A stretch of DNA of 40,066 nt from Alphaproteobacteria bacterium BRH_c36. GTDB taxonomy: Bacteria; Pseudomonadota; Alphaproteobacteria; Rhizobiales; Hyphomicrobiaceae. The translations under genes were made by a program, and so were the position numbers. Location of the stretch: assembly GCA_001516065.1 (NCBI GenBank), contig LOEV01000180.1, positions 1 to 40,066 on the forward strand. Reading direction: 5' to 3'. Numbering within the stretch: position 1 is the first letter of the stretch; each line of letters starts with the position of its first letter. Positions 8,343 to 16,336 of this stretch are shown here, in pieces. The notes under the pieces were generated by a model. That model was not told where the DNA came from, ran no database searches, and worked only from the letters and a program-made list of their open reading frames with translations.

Positions 8343-9044
8343 TCACACGACGGTTCCAAAAAGTTTCCCGATGCCGGCGGTGAGGGCCATCGCCAGCGCT
8401 CCCCAAAATGTGACACGGGCCGTTGCGCGCAGAATATCTGCGCCGCCGACCTTTGCCCCGACAGCGCCGAGGAGAGCGAGAAAGATCAGCGACGCGATCG
8501 ATACGCTCGGAATCAGCCATTGCGCGGGCGAGATGAAAATCATCATTAGTGGCAGAGCAGCACCGACCCCAAACGTTGCCGCCGACGTGAGCGCAGCCTG
8601 CACCGGCCGGGCGGTGGTGAACTCAGATATGCCGAGTTCGTCACGTGCGTGAGCCCCTAACGCGTCCTTTGCCATCAACTGATCGGCGACCTTAAGGGCA
8701 AGATCCGGCTCGACACCACGCTTGACATAGGTCTCTGCCAGCTCTTTCCGCTCGAAGGCTGGATTCTCAGCTAATTCCTTCGTTTCGCGTGCCAGATCCG
8801 CCCGCTCCGTGTCCGACTGCGAACTCACCGAGACGTACTCGCCGGCTGCCATCGACATGGCACCCGCCACCAGCCCGGCAATGCCGGCAATAAGGATGTC
8901 GCTCGGCTTGGCGGCAGCGGCGGCCACTCCAACGATCAAGCTCGCCGTCGAGACGATACCATCGTTGGCACCCAGCACTGCGGCGCGCAGCCAGCCGATG
9001 CGCTCGACAAGGTGGATTTCAGGGTGGACATGGAGACGGCTCAT
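8343..9044 (-). CDS. VIT1/CCC1 family Fe2+/Mn2+ transporter
   Basis: This 233-aa protein begins HPEIHLVERIGWLRAAVLG and continues NDGIVSTASLIVGVAAA, the hallmark first helix of VIT1/CCC1 transporters. GAMSMAAGEYVSVSSQSDTE, the conserved metal-binding stretch, follows. Residues ~85-145 form the cytoplasmic helical metal-binding domain with many Glu residues, and the last ~85 residues contain three membrane helices. The family moves ferrous iron or manganese out of the cytosol. The ATG at 9044 fits the family start; a longer TTG frame to 9149 would overlap the upstream gene and adds a non-conserved Pro-rich leader. Confidence 0.92.
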   Translation of the reverse strand: MSRLHVHPEIHLVERIGWLRAAVLGANDGIVSTASLIVGVAAAAAKPSDILIAGIAGLVAGAMSMAAGEYVSVSSQSDTERADLARETKELAENPAFERKELAETYVKRGVEPDLALKVADQLMAKDALGAHARDELGISEFTTARPVQAALTSAATFGVGAALPLMMIFISPAQWLIPSVSIASLIFLALLGAVGAKVGGADILRATARVTFWGALAMALTAGIGKLFGTVV

Positions 9045-9141
9045 GAAGCGATCACTTTCCGTGAAAGTCGAGACGATGTTGGCGTCTGCTCCCCCGGGCA
9101 AAGGAGCCGGGGGAGCATCACTTGTTGAGAGATCAAGACTC

Positions 9142-9339
9142 TCAGGCAAGAGCGCGCGTTGCCGCTTCGCACTCTTTCACGCACTCGGCGTCATTCTTTG
9201 CCGTTTGCGCCTTTTCGGCAGCCTGATAATGCTTGAAGGCAATGTCCTTCTTCGGACCCGCCGGTGCTTTATCCCAAGCAGCCTTTACGGTCTTCATCTG
9301 TTCGGCGGCAGGCGCTGACTTGTTCTGTTCAGTGGACAT
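9142..9339 (-). CDS. Small helical protein of unknown function
   Basis: This 65-aa soluble protein (MSTEQNKSAPAAEQMKTVKA to ECVKECEAATRALA) is rich in Ala, Lys and Glu and should form two helices. The central PAGPKKDIAFKHYQAAEKAQ pattern is often seen in small Rhizobiales proteins annotated only as hypothetical. Two cysteines lie four residues apart near the end. It ends 97 bp before the ATG of the VIT1-type transporter on the same strand, so the two may be co-transcribed. Function is unknown. Confidence 0.65.
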   Translation of the reverse strand: MSTEQNKSAPAAEQMKTVKAAWDKAPAGPKKDIAFKHYQAAEKAQTAKNDAECVKECEAATRALA

Positions 9340-9589
9340 GATGCAAATCCTACTATCACGGCCCCAAGCCGTTAGATGTCGCGCCGCTGTTGCGGGCGAC
9401 TCGTGCACGGCACGAATTCTAGCGAAAATTGGGGCGCGTATCAGGGCCGCCGATTATTCGGCGGCCTGAGGCATGTTTAGCAGTTCGCAATCTTAGTGAT
9501 GCTGATGCACATTAGTCCCGACGGAAATGTCGTAGCATGAGCCTGTCGCCGGGACATGCGGAGTGCATTGAGTCTCACAAGATGGTGTT

Positions 9590-10321
9590 TTATTCGATCG
9601 CCGTCCGGCCGCCGTCCATTTTGTGGTATCCGGCCAATGCACACAGGCCGCTCAAATCGTGAATGATGACTTTGCCTGATTTCACGGTCATCAAGTCGCG
9701 TTCGCGGAGTTGGCGTAGCACCCGGTTGACATGGATGGCGCTGAGCCCAAGCGCGTCCGCGAGTACATACTGATTCAGAGGACACTTGAATTCGGTAGAA
9801 GTGGCTAGCCCCACCAACGTCAGGCGTTCCGCAAGTTCCATGAAAAAATGCGCAGTGCGCTCCAATGCGTTCCGTCTGCCGATGCTCACGAGATGTTCGA
9901 CCACCATTGCTTCGTCGCGCGAAGTCGCCCACATCAGTGCTGCTCCGACACGGGGGTGTTCATTCAGTACCTGAAGCAGGCGAGGCGCTTCCACGGTACT
10001 GACAGTCGCGTCGGTCAACGCAGAAAGCGAATGATCCGATGTCCGCAATAGAATACTGCGCACCCCGACACAGTCACCCGCAATCGGGAACGTGATGATC
10101 TGGCGAGCACCATCTGGCATGATCTTATAACTGCAAGCCCATCCAGAACCCAGGATGATGGCCCTACCGTTCGCTTGGCCTTCCGCTGTCAGCTCTTTTC
10201 CGCGTTTGATCTTGACCGACTTCGACTGAAGATCTGCCACAACGCCAAGCTCATCCGGCGTCAGTTTGATGAAGGAACTGAGCTTCCTCGCCAGTGCGCT
10301 TTCGAATTTCGCCTCCTCCAT
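9590..10321 (-). CDS. Crp/Fnr family transcription regulator
   Basis: This 243-aa protein has a sensory beta barrel at ~30-130 (RGKELTAEGQANGRAIILGS, then FPIAGDCVGVRSILL), a dimerisation helix with IGRRNALERTAHFFMELAER and a winged HTH at ~180-225 (YVLADALGLSAIHVNRVLRQ). The recognition helix has H-V-N-R where FNR/FixK has E-x2-S-R. This places it in the divergent Crp group common in Bradyrhizobiaceae, and its target should differ from the FixK box. The effector is unknown. A GGAGAGA ribosome binding site precedes the ATG. It is a single gene with a 315-bp upstream region shared with the small protein at 10637. Confidence 0.88.
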   Translation of the reverse strand: MEEAKFESALARKLSSFIKLTPDELGVVADLQSKSVKIKRGKELTAEGQANGRAIILGSGWACSYKIMPDGARQIITFPIAGDCVGVRSILLRTSDHSLSALTDATVSTVEAPRLLQVLNEHPRVGAALMWATSRDEAMVVEHLVSIGRRNALERTAHFFMELAERLTLVGLATSTEFKCPLNQYVLADALGLSAIHVNRVLRQLRERDLMTVKSGKVIIHDLSGLCALAGYHKMDGGRTAIE

Positions 10322-10636
10322 TCAGTGTCTCTCCAAACTTGATTGGCCCTGCACTGCCAGTACTCGATTATGGCGTTCCAAACCGGGTCTTTCGCTAACC
10401 GGGATTAGTTCAGGAAGGGAAGCCTGGGTGTAAGGTGGAACTCTTGTGGCAAAAACAGCAGACATTTCCCGATGTTGCGTAAATGAAATTCATCATATCG
10501 GAACTTGTAGCCTAACACGGGCGGCCTACTCCAGCCATGGACAAAAAGGCAAGTTGCCTGCTGGGCGTCCGTGCGTCCCAAACGGAAAGATCAAAGACTG
10601 CACGACTTTGGTGCACATAAGTGAAAGTTGGATGAC
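10322..10636. other. Divergent intergenic region
   Basis: This separates the Crp/Fnr gene (minus) from the small-protein gene (plus), so it should hold both promoters. I see no confident -35/-10 pair and no TTGA-N6-TCAA box. No gene is apparent. Confidence 0.35.
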
Positions 10637-10879
10637 ATGGCGAAACTGCCAGACACCTCCGTCTCGGGCCACGCGGCGCTCTCCATTTGCGAATCGATGT
10701 TGATTGCGATGCGCGATCTCAAGGTGCTGAGTGAGGCGGATGCCCGAGGCGTCTTGGCTGACGCTGCAGCAGCCCATCATGAGCAAAGTTTAAGCTCAAA
10801 GGACGGCGAGCTTCATAAGAACGTTGCGGATCTGATCGACAAGATCATTGCGGGAGGCAACTCGCTTCCGCGCGTCTAA
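10637..10879 (+). CDS. Small protein, paralogue of the one at 5961
   Basis: This 80-aa protein carries AALSICESMLIAMRDLKVLS, a DARGVLADAAAAHHE block and IIAGGNSLPRV at the end. It matches the 82-aa product at 5961 along most of its length. The predicted structure is helical and soluble with one conserved cysteine. It precedes the HWE kinase gene by 79 bp on the same strand, so it may be co-transcribed with the kinase. No named domain is recognised. A start nine bases upstream at 10628 is also possible; GTTGGATG precedes it. Confidence 0.7.
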   Translation: MAKLPDTSVSGHAALSICESMLIAMRDLKVLSEADARGVLADAAAAHHEQSLSSKDGELHKNVADLIDKIIAGGNSLPRV

Positions 10880-10958
10880 CCACGACGGCGCTATTTATTC
10901 CGACAGCGTCGAAACAGAGAAAAGTTGGGTGGCCGCGTTGAAACGAGAACCGCGATTT

Positions 10959-11651
10959 ATGGCTGATCCCCCACGGGGCAAACGAACGGTGGAACACAGC
11001 CCCATCATTTTGATCGATTCCGATGGTCCCGCGACGAGCCTTGAATCCTTACGCTTCGACATGAGAGAAGCGCAGCACCGAATGAAAAACATGGTCGCAA
11101 TCGTGCAGGCAATCGCGCGTCAGACCATGCGAAATGCAGAGACGATGGCTGAATTTGAAAAAATGTTCACCGGCCGCCTCAACTCATTTTGCTTTTCGAT
11201 TGACCGGCTGGTCGATACCGACTGGGTCGGAATGGACGTTCGCGAGTTGGTGGTCGGACAACTTGCACCGTTTGTGAGCCTTGAGCGACCGCAACTTGAA
11301 GTCAACGGGCCGGACGTTTGGTTGAACCCGACCGCAGCGCATAATATCGGTATGGCCCTGCACGAATTGGCCGCTAACGCCACGAAGTACGGGGCTCTGT
11401 CGGTCTCCGAAGGGAAGGTGCGGGTTGCCTGGAAATTCATCGACGATAAGCGGCAAAGCTTGCAATTATCTTGGAATGAATCAGACGGCCCGCCGGTGGT
11501 GCAAGCTACTCAAAGTGGGTTTGGGCGGCGAATTCTAGAACAAATCGTACCGGCAGCCGTTTTTGGCCATACAGTCTACGAGTTTGAATCAACCGGAGTC
11601 CGCTGGACATTAGATCTGCCACACACCGCGCTGGTTACACCACAGGGGTGA
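10959..11651 (+). CDS. HWE/HisKA_2-type histidine kinase without visible sensor domain
   Basis: This is a 230-aa protein. Residues ~40-120 hold the dimerisation and phosphoacceptor helix with REAQHRMKNMVAIVQAIARQ, where His is followed by R-M-K-N as in HWE kinases. Residues ~120-225 form the ATP-binding domain with MALHELAANATKYGALS (N box) and GFGRRILEQIVP (G box). The short acidic/basic N-terminus lacks PAS, GAF or membrane segments, so the signal must enter by partner protein or by the N-terminus. HWE and HisKA_2 kinases often feed the alphaproteobacterial general stress response, which fits the stress genes nearby. The in-frame start at 10848 is also open; 10959 was chosen because the upper segment overlaps the previous gene. 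Confidence 0.85.
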   Translation: MADPPRGKRTVEHSPIILIDSDGPATSLESLRFDMREAQHRMKNMVAIVQAIARQTMRNAETMAEFEKMFTGRLNSFCFSIDRLVDTDWVGMDVRELVVGQLAPFVSLERPQLEVNGPDVWLNPTAAHNIGMALHELAANATKYGALSVSEGKVRVAWKFIDDKRQSLQLSWNESDGPPVVQATQSGFGRRILEQIVPAAVFGHTVYEFESTGVRWTLDLPHTALVTPQG

Positions 11652-12202
11652 TTTCCTGCTGCTATTCTTGCTCGGATACCGTCAAAAAAGCGCGCAACAG
11701 CGCGAATGAGCTTCGCTGCGATTTGAATCGCCCTATTGCTCGCCACAAATGAGCTCGTGCGGCGCCGCGATGGTGGTTCAGAGTCGGCATCGACCGATTT
11801 GAGTCTGGATCGACCTTCCGTTATTGGATCTCCGAAGCGGACATCCCGCGCATGTCAGCCCCAGGATGGCATGATGTCTCACTTTGACACCTCAGTGAAA
11901 ACGAGAACCAAACGGGTCTCGGGGTTCAAGCGGACATTCCCGACGCACAGGCCGTCGCGAAGGAAATATTGCAGCGCGTCACGCGCTGAGCCGTTCGTTC
12001 GCGCTCGACGCAACACATGTGTTGAGCCCCGGCACTGAGTCTGGAGTGGGTCACGAAGAGCCATTGGCAAACGGTCGAAATCGTCGGGACTACCCCCGGA
12101 AGCGGAACACGTCGCATCTTTCCGCAAGTTTTCGTTTCCTGCGGCTTCTTCAAACCCCGAGCCGGGTGGCGCGGCTGGCCTCTCGTGTGATAGACTGCGC
12201 TT
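11652..12202. other. Intergenic region, probable junction between backbone and mobile element
   Basis: No gene is visible. Two perfect palindromes occur: CAGCGCGT-C-ACGCGCTG at 11972-11988 and CAACACATGTGTTG at 12011-12024. The second resembles the core of the toxin-antitoxin operator at 31420-31439. Gene content changes here from stress genes to mobile-element genes, so the element's left end is probably in or left of this region. However, no copy of the tRNA 3' end was found. The last 12 bases form the promoter of the next gene. Confidence 0.4.
12188..12202 (+). promoter_or_regulatory. Extended -10 promoter of the toxin-antitoxin pair, probably leaderless
   Basis: TGATAGACT (TG-N plus TAGACT at 12191-12196) ends six bases before the ATG at 12203. 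No Shine-Dalgarno sequence fits in that space, so transcription would start at or next to the start codon. Confidence 0.5.
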
Positions 12203-12442
12203 ATGAACACGCGACCTACACCAACGCTGGATGAAGCGATCGAAGCCGCCAAAAAACTGCCGGCCGCCGAGCAGACTGTCATCGCCCAGGAAATCCTCGC
12301 GATGGCGAAGGAAGGCGTTTTGCCGCCGGCTCGATCAACTGAAGACCAGGCCATCATCGCCGAGCGGATGAGCCGGCCGCGTACTTACGTGCCGGCTGAG
12401 CAAATCACCGCGCTCTTACAACGCTACAACCCAGCCGTATGA
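12203..12442 (+). CDS. Antitoxin of a ParE-type toxin-antitoxin pair
   Basis: This 79-aa acidic, helical protein (DEAIEAAKKLPAAEQTVIAQ; C-terminus YVPAEQITALLQRYNPAV) has the size and position of a type II antitoxin. Its stop overlaps the ATG of the following ParE-like toxin (ATGA at 12439-12442), the usual tight coupling. I do not recognise a particular DNA-binding fold; the N-terminal LPAAEQTVIAQEIL pattern is seen in unclassified antitoxins of RelE/ParE toxins. The C-terminal part probably wraps the toxin. The pair stands at the left end of the mobile element, where it could stabilise it. Confidence 0.72.
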   Translation: MNTRPTPTLDEAIEAAKKLPAAEQTVIAQEILAMAKEGVLPPARSTEDQAIIAERMSRPRTYVPAEQITALLQRYNPAV

Positions 12443-12720
12443 TTATCCGGTGGACGGACGAAGCCTTTGCTGAGCTGTCTGCCATGCTCGATTATCTTGA
12501 GCAAAATGCGCCCGAAGTAGCGCGCGGGTTGGCCGCTCGGGTGCAGTTAGCGCAGCAACACATTCTCACGCTGCCAAGGGCTGCCACCTTCGACCCACAA
12601 ACGAATACCTACGATCGCTACATCCCAAAGACGCGCGTGATACTCACCTACGCGATCAACGACGACTTTATTGAAATCATCCGCGTCTGGCACACATCCC
12701 GCGATCCTGAGACGCGATAG
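12439..12720 (+). CDS. parE: ParE/RelE superfamily toxin
   Basis: This 93-aa basic protein begins IIRWTDEAFAELSAMLDYLE and continues through AARVQLAQQHILTLP, YIPKTRVILTYAINDDFIEI and IRVWHTSRDPETR. This is the compact RelE/ParE fold with two N-terminal helices and a C-terminal sheet carrying the R-V-W-H signature. ParE toxins poison DNA gyrase and RelE toxins cleave mRNA. The C-terminal VWHTSRD is typical of ParE, and no RelE catalytic set is obvious. It overlaps the antitoxin gene by four bases. The family is firm; the cellular target is inferred. Confidence 0.85.
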   Translation: MIIRWTDEAFAELSAMLDYLEQNAPEVARGLAARVQLAQQHILTLPRAATFDPQTNTYDRYIPKTRVILTYAINDDFIEIIRVWHTSRDPETR

Positions 12721-12761
12721 TTGACACGTGGTGCATAACTTTCAGCGCGAACTTCGCTTGC

Positions 12762-12776
12762 GCTGATACAATGCGA
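12762..12776 (+). promoter_or_regulatory. 15-base promoter-like motif shared with 36552
   Basis: GCTGATACAATGCGA is identical at 12762-12776 and 36552-36566. It contains an extended -10 (TG-N-TACAAT). Here it lies 159 bp upstream of the ATPase ATG at 12931, so the transcript would have a leader. Confidence 0.5.
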
Positions 12777-12930
12777 ACAGGAACTCGTTTGTTCTTTTGA
12801 GCCGGCATCACCGCGCGGCAGTTTGACCAACCAGTCGGCTGACGCCTCATCGTGTTTGTCCTCGTACCCACATGGACTTGCTCGACGAAAGACCCGTTTT
12901 ACCGAGGCGCGTGGATGTCCGCTCACAAGT

Positions 12931-14190
12931 ATGAGTGCAGCGCATTTTTACCTGGGCCAAGCGATCTATGGCTCTGTCCATTTGTCCCTTGAAGCACGTC
13001 GCCGACACGTCGCGGTTTTCGGGAAGTCCGGCGCGGGCAAGACGACCTTTCTTGCTAACCTGGCGATGCGCGACATGGAAGCCGGCGCTGGTCTCTGTGT
13101 CCTCGATCCCCACGGGGATCTCGCGACTTCCCTCTTAGACTTCGTGCCAAAGGCACGGACGAACCAGACGATCTATTTCAATCCTGCCGACCAAAATCAC
13201 TGCGCTGGTCTCAATCTGTTGGCCGACCTGGCGCCGACCGCTCGCCCGACCGCGGCCGCCGCGGTCATCGCCGCTTTTTCACACATCTTCGATTTGTCGC
13301 CGGAGGCTACGCCCCGGCTCTTGCATTATCTGCGCTTCTCCATCTTGGCGCTCTTGGATGCGCCCGGCATGACGCTTGTGCATCTGCCGTTGATGCTCAC
13401 CGACGAGCGCTTCCGCGCTCGGGTGATGACCCACGTCACCAACCCCGTCGTGTTGCGGTTTTGGAAAGTCGAATTTGCCAACAACTCGAGGCGGTACAAC
13501 GCCGAAGCCAGCGCGCCGGTCTTGTCCCGCATCCAGGCGTTCTTGGTCTACCCTGTTATCAGGAACGTGATTGGCCAAACCAAGAGCACCTTTGATCTCC
13601 GCCAGGCGATGGACGACCGGATGATCATCATTGCCAATCTTGCCAAAGGCGTGATTGGTGAGGAAGCCTCGAACCTGTTGGGCTCACTCCTCATCACCAA
13701 GATTCAACTGGCCGCCATGAGCCGGATCGATACCCCCGAACCCGAGCGGGCGGATTTTGGTGTGATCGTTGACGAGTTCGCCAACTTCACGACTTCGAGC
13801 TTTGCGAGCCTCTTATCAGAGGCTCGGAAGATGCACGTCAACTTGACGCTGGCCGGCCAGTACCGATCGCAAGCGCCGGAGGAGATCTTCGATGCGGTGG
13901 CCGGCAACGCCGGCGCGATGGTCATCTTCCGCGTCGGTGCGCCGGATGCGGAATATTTCGCCCGCGAATTCGAACCCTTGAGCACTGAAGCGCTCACGGA
14001 TCTGCCGGCCTTTACGGCGTACACGAAGACTTTTGATCGCGCCGGCAGCTTGCGGGTGGAGTGTGCGCCCTACCCCAAGGCAAGCCGGCCACGGGCGCAC
14101 AAAGTCATCAATGCTGCACGTGAAAACTTCACCCGTCCACGTCGTAAAGTGGCGCGGGCGATAGATGACATCCTGCTGCGGGTGGCCTGA
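12931..14190 (+). CDS. HerA/VirD4-like conjugative ATPase (first of two)
   Basis: This 419-aa P-loop ATPase opens with RRRHVAVFGKSGAGKTTFLA (Walker A), then LCVLDPHGDLATSLLDF. A Walker B sits at FGVIVDEFANFTT (residue ~275), and LAGQYRSQAPEEIFDAVAGN fits the sensor segment. The DPHGD motif and the mid-protein DRMIIIANLAKGVIGEEASN are characteristic of the HerA/TraG/VirD4 DNA-pump family, including proteins annotated as TraM-recognition or DUF87. No membrane anchor is present, unlike classical VirD4. A role in moving element DNA between cells or packing it is inferred from family and neighbours. The start at 12931 is chosen because upstream residues to 12823 are not conserved-looking. A second, larger relative lies at 16336. 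Confidence 0.85.
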   Translation: MSAAHFYLGQAIYGSVHLSLEARRRHVAVFGKSGAGKTTFLANLAMRDMEAGAGLCVLDPHGDLATSLLDFVPKARTNQTIYFNPADQNHCAGLNLLADLAPTARPTAAAAVIAAFSHIFDLSPEATPRLLHYLRFSILALLDAPGMTLVHLPLMLTDERFRARVMTHVTNPVVLRFWKVEFANNSRRYNAEASAPVLSRIQAFLVYPVIRNVIGQTKSTFDLRQAMDDRMIIIANLAKGVIGEEASNLLGSLLITKIQLAAMSRIDTPEPERADFGVIVDEFANFTTSSFASLLSEARKMHVNLTLAGQYRSQAPEEIFDAVAGNAGAMVIFRVGAPDAEYFAREFEPLSTEALTDLPAFTAYTKTFDRAGSLRVECAPYPKASRPRAHKVINAARENFTRPRRKVARAIDDILLRVA

Positions 14191-14263
14191 TCGGTGGTGT
14201 GAGCCGGAGGTGGAATTGCAGTCCACCCCCGGCACTGCGTCACGGATGTAAAGGAGTAGAACC

Positions 14264-14599
14264 ATGACACAGGAAGAGTGCAACGCCCGCATCGCTACAC
14301 TCAATGATGAGTTTCGGCGGCGCGGCATCGGCGGGCATGTCGCGATTTCAGCCCGCATTCAAGCACGCGGATCAGTCTTTGTCAGCACCGTTAAGAGTGC
14401 CGTCGAGGCCGATGAGCCCGGCGATCCTGAGACCGACCCTTCCGGCCGGCACGACTTCGGGATCGTCTCGATCGATGGTGTGCGCGTCTGCTGGAAGATC
14501 GACTACCAGGCGGCCGAAGATCCCCGCTTGCCGGTTGACCCGGCACAGTGGCACGGCACGCATCGTGTTCTGTCGATCTTCACGCCGCCGGAATATTGA
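14264..14599 (+). CDS. DUF3768 family protein (first copy)
   Basis: This 111-aa protein has the DUF3768 signature: HDFGIVSIDGVRVCWKIDYQ and THRVLSIFTPPEY at the C-terminus. The second copy at 32316 has HDFGSFEHDGEKVFWKIDYY and TRVLTIMLAEEY. A good AAGGAG lies before the ATG. DUF3768 proteins are common on rhizobial and other alphaproteobacterial plasmids and ICEs; their role is unknown. It is placed between the first ATPase and a terminator, so it closes that transcription unit. Two copies in one element suggest a shared partner or target. Confidence 0.85.
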   Translation: MTQEECNARIATLNDEFRRRGIGGHVAISARIQARGSVFVSTVKSAVEADEPGDPETDPSGRHDFGIVSIDGVRVCWKIDYQAAEDPRLPVDPAQWHGTHRVLSIFTPPEY

Positions 14600-14606
14600 G
14601 CGGCCG

Positions 14607-14638
14607 AGCCCCTATCCGCTTGCGGTGGGGGCTTTTTC
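14607..14638 (+). terminator. Rho-independent terminator after DUF3768
   Basis: AGCCCC (14607-14612) pairs with GGGGCT (14628-14633), with inner arms CCGC and GCGG, followed by TTTTTCTT. It lies eight bases after the DUF3768 stop. Confidence 0.85.
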
Positions 14639-14688
14639 TTGGTTACCTGACGCCGGTTATTTTACATCAAATACTATTCGGTACCACC

Positions 14689-15444
14689 ATGCACCCGCTC
14701 TTCAAATTCGCCGTGTTCTGTGTCCTCGTTTACTTGTTCATTATCTACATTTCTGGGCCGGCGACGGTGCCGGGCTCGTCTGGTGTGACGGGCTTCATTT
14801 TCTTCGCGTTAACTGGCCAAGTGATTGGCGCGGTCGCCGCCTACCTCGTCGCCCTCGGTGTGAGCTCGGAAGTTGAAGGCGACGACGACGGCAAATTCGT
14901 CGCAATGCTACTTGGCAGCATCATCGGCGCCATATTGTTTGTGACGCTCGTCTATTACGTTGCTAACGACGGCCACGCCATACACGCCGTGCAACAGGCA
15001 CTTGGCGACACAACCGGAGTGAAGTTCTTCGGATTTCTGGCAATGATCTTCACCTTGCTTTTGCTGATCGTCATGGCCCTGGCGTCGCCATTTCTACTCT
15101 TTTACGGCGTCGTCGGCCTGATCAAATATTTTCTCTACTTTGCCATGCGGCCTCCCGCCCTGATGGAGGTTGAGCGATCGCCCGCCGGCAAACCCTTTGA
15201 CCTCAAAGCCGTGATGGATGACCTCGAGGTAAGCGCGAAGGACGCGCCAAATCCGTTTTTCGCCATGGTGTTTCCAGGGATAGCGAAGTGGCAATTAAAA
15301 CAGAAAGAATTTTGGGCGCAGAAGACTCGCGAGCGGTATGAGCAAGCGGCCGCCACCGCCAAGGCGGCCCGCCAGACGCAAGAAGAACGGATGATCGCTG
15401 AAGCGCTCGGGAAGTCGCCACCACCATTGCCACCGAGGTCGTAA
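14689..15444 (+). CDS. Polytopic membrane protein of unknown function
   Basis: This 251-aa protein has hydrophobic segments at residues ~5-22, ~29-53, ~66-88 and a long stretch ~110-150. It then has a soluble C-terminal ~100 residues that are charged, helical and end QEERMIAEALGKSPPPLPPR. No named domain is recognised. It is the first gene after a terminator and is followed one base later by the coiled-coil protein and then the second ATPase (overlapping TGATG). The order membrane protein, coiled coil, DNA-pump ATPase suggests a membrane-anchored translocation complex, but this rests on gene order only. The start at 14689 replaces a longer frame that would run through the terminator. Confidence 0.7.
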   Translation: MHPLFKFAVFCVLVYLFIIYISGPATVPGSSGVTGFIFFALTGQVIGAVAAYLVALGVSSEVEGDDDGKFVAMLLGSIIGAILFVTLVYYVANDGHAIHAVQQALGDTTGVKFFGFLAMIFTLLLLIVMALASPFLLFYGVVGLIKYFLYFAMRPPALMEVERSPAGKPFDLKAVMDDLEVSAKDAPNPFFAMVFPGIAKWQLKQKEFWAQKTRERYEQAAATAKAARQTQEERMIAEALGKSPPPLPPRS

Positions 15445-15445
15445 C

Positions 15446-16336
15446 ATGAGCAGGAACAAGGACGATGATCGGTCATTACCGCAACCCATAGACATCGCCC
15501 AACAGCCGGTGGTGGTGCGGCGATCTGGATCCGTTACTGATCACTTTCGCACCCGCATTCACGCAGCGAGCGCCAAGTACCTGGTTTCGCTCGCCGAGAG
15601 CAGGCAGCGCATCGCAGAAGCCGATGCCGGCACGATGAAAGCGCGAAACGATTTCGATTTTGAACGCGGTATGAGTGGTTCTATTCCCGCACGGGTCGAG
15701 GAGGCCGTCAGGCTTCGGGGGGCCGAGGTGGAAGCAGCGGTTCAGATCCAAAACGCAATTATTGATAACGCGAAGGCCGACCAGGCGGAAGCCAAGCGAC
15801 GTGCAATCAACGCCTCAGCCGATTTAGACGGCCGGCTCGACGAAAAAAGCGATCTTGGCCGAACCCGAGCAAACGTGCAGAAAGCGCTACTCAAACAATC
15901 CGAATACCTGCTCGCTGCCATCACCGAGGCCGAAACAGAGCTGAAGGCAGCCAAATCCGAAGAGGCTGTAACCAAGGCCGACAAAAAAGCGAAGAATGCC
16001 CTATACGATCTTCAGTTGCTTATGGACAAGCTGGCAGTCGTGGATACACCAGGCAACGCGGCAGCTAAGAGCAGCGCCAGCCCGATTGACTACTTAGAAT
16101 ATCTCACCAATTGGATCGGCGACGACGACTGGAACGAAGACCAACGGATCTTTCGTGACGTGCACACCCGCCTGGTGACTGAACATGTCAAGCGAATGTC
16201 GCGCGCACCAAAATCCGTTCGAGGGTGGATAGAGCTCGCACAATCCTTGACCACCGATAACGGTGGGTGGATTACGGCTGATGCTTTCAAGAGCTACGAG
16301 CGCATCATGCACCTCATAGAGAAAAGCCAAGACTGA
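15446..16336 (+). CDS. Coiled-coil protein in the ATPase operon
   Basis: This 296-aa soluble protein is dominated by heptad-like Ala/Glu/Lys-rich helices at residues ~35-190 (for example RRAINASADLDGRLDEKSDL and AKSEEAVTKADKKAKNALYD). A more globular C-terminal region contains IDYLEYLTNWIGDDDWNEDQ. No enzymatic motif is visible. Its stop overlaps the ATG of the large ATPase by one base, so it is translationally coupled and very likely a partner of that ATPase. It could be an adaptor or scaffold between the membrane protein upstream and the pump; this is inference from position. Confidence 0.72.
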   Translation: MSRNKDDDRSLPQPIDIAQQPVVVRRSGSVTDHFRTRIHAASAKYLVSLAESRQRIAEADAGTMKARNDFDFERGMSGSIPARVEEAVRLRGAEVEAAVQIQNAIIDNAKADQAEAKRRAINASADLDGRLDEKSDLGRTRANVQKALLKQSEYLLAAITEAETELKAAKSEEAVTKADKKAKNALYDLQLLMDKLAVVDTPGNAAAKSSASPIDYLEYLTNWIGDDDWNEDQRIFRDVHTRLVTEHVKRMSRAPKSVRGWIELAQSLTTDNGGWITADAFKSYERIMHLIEKSQD

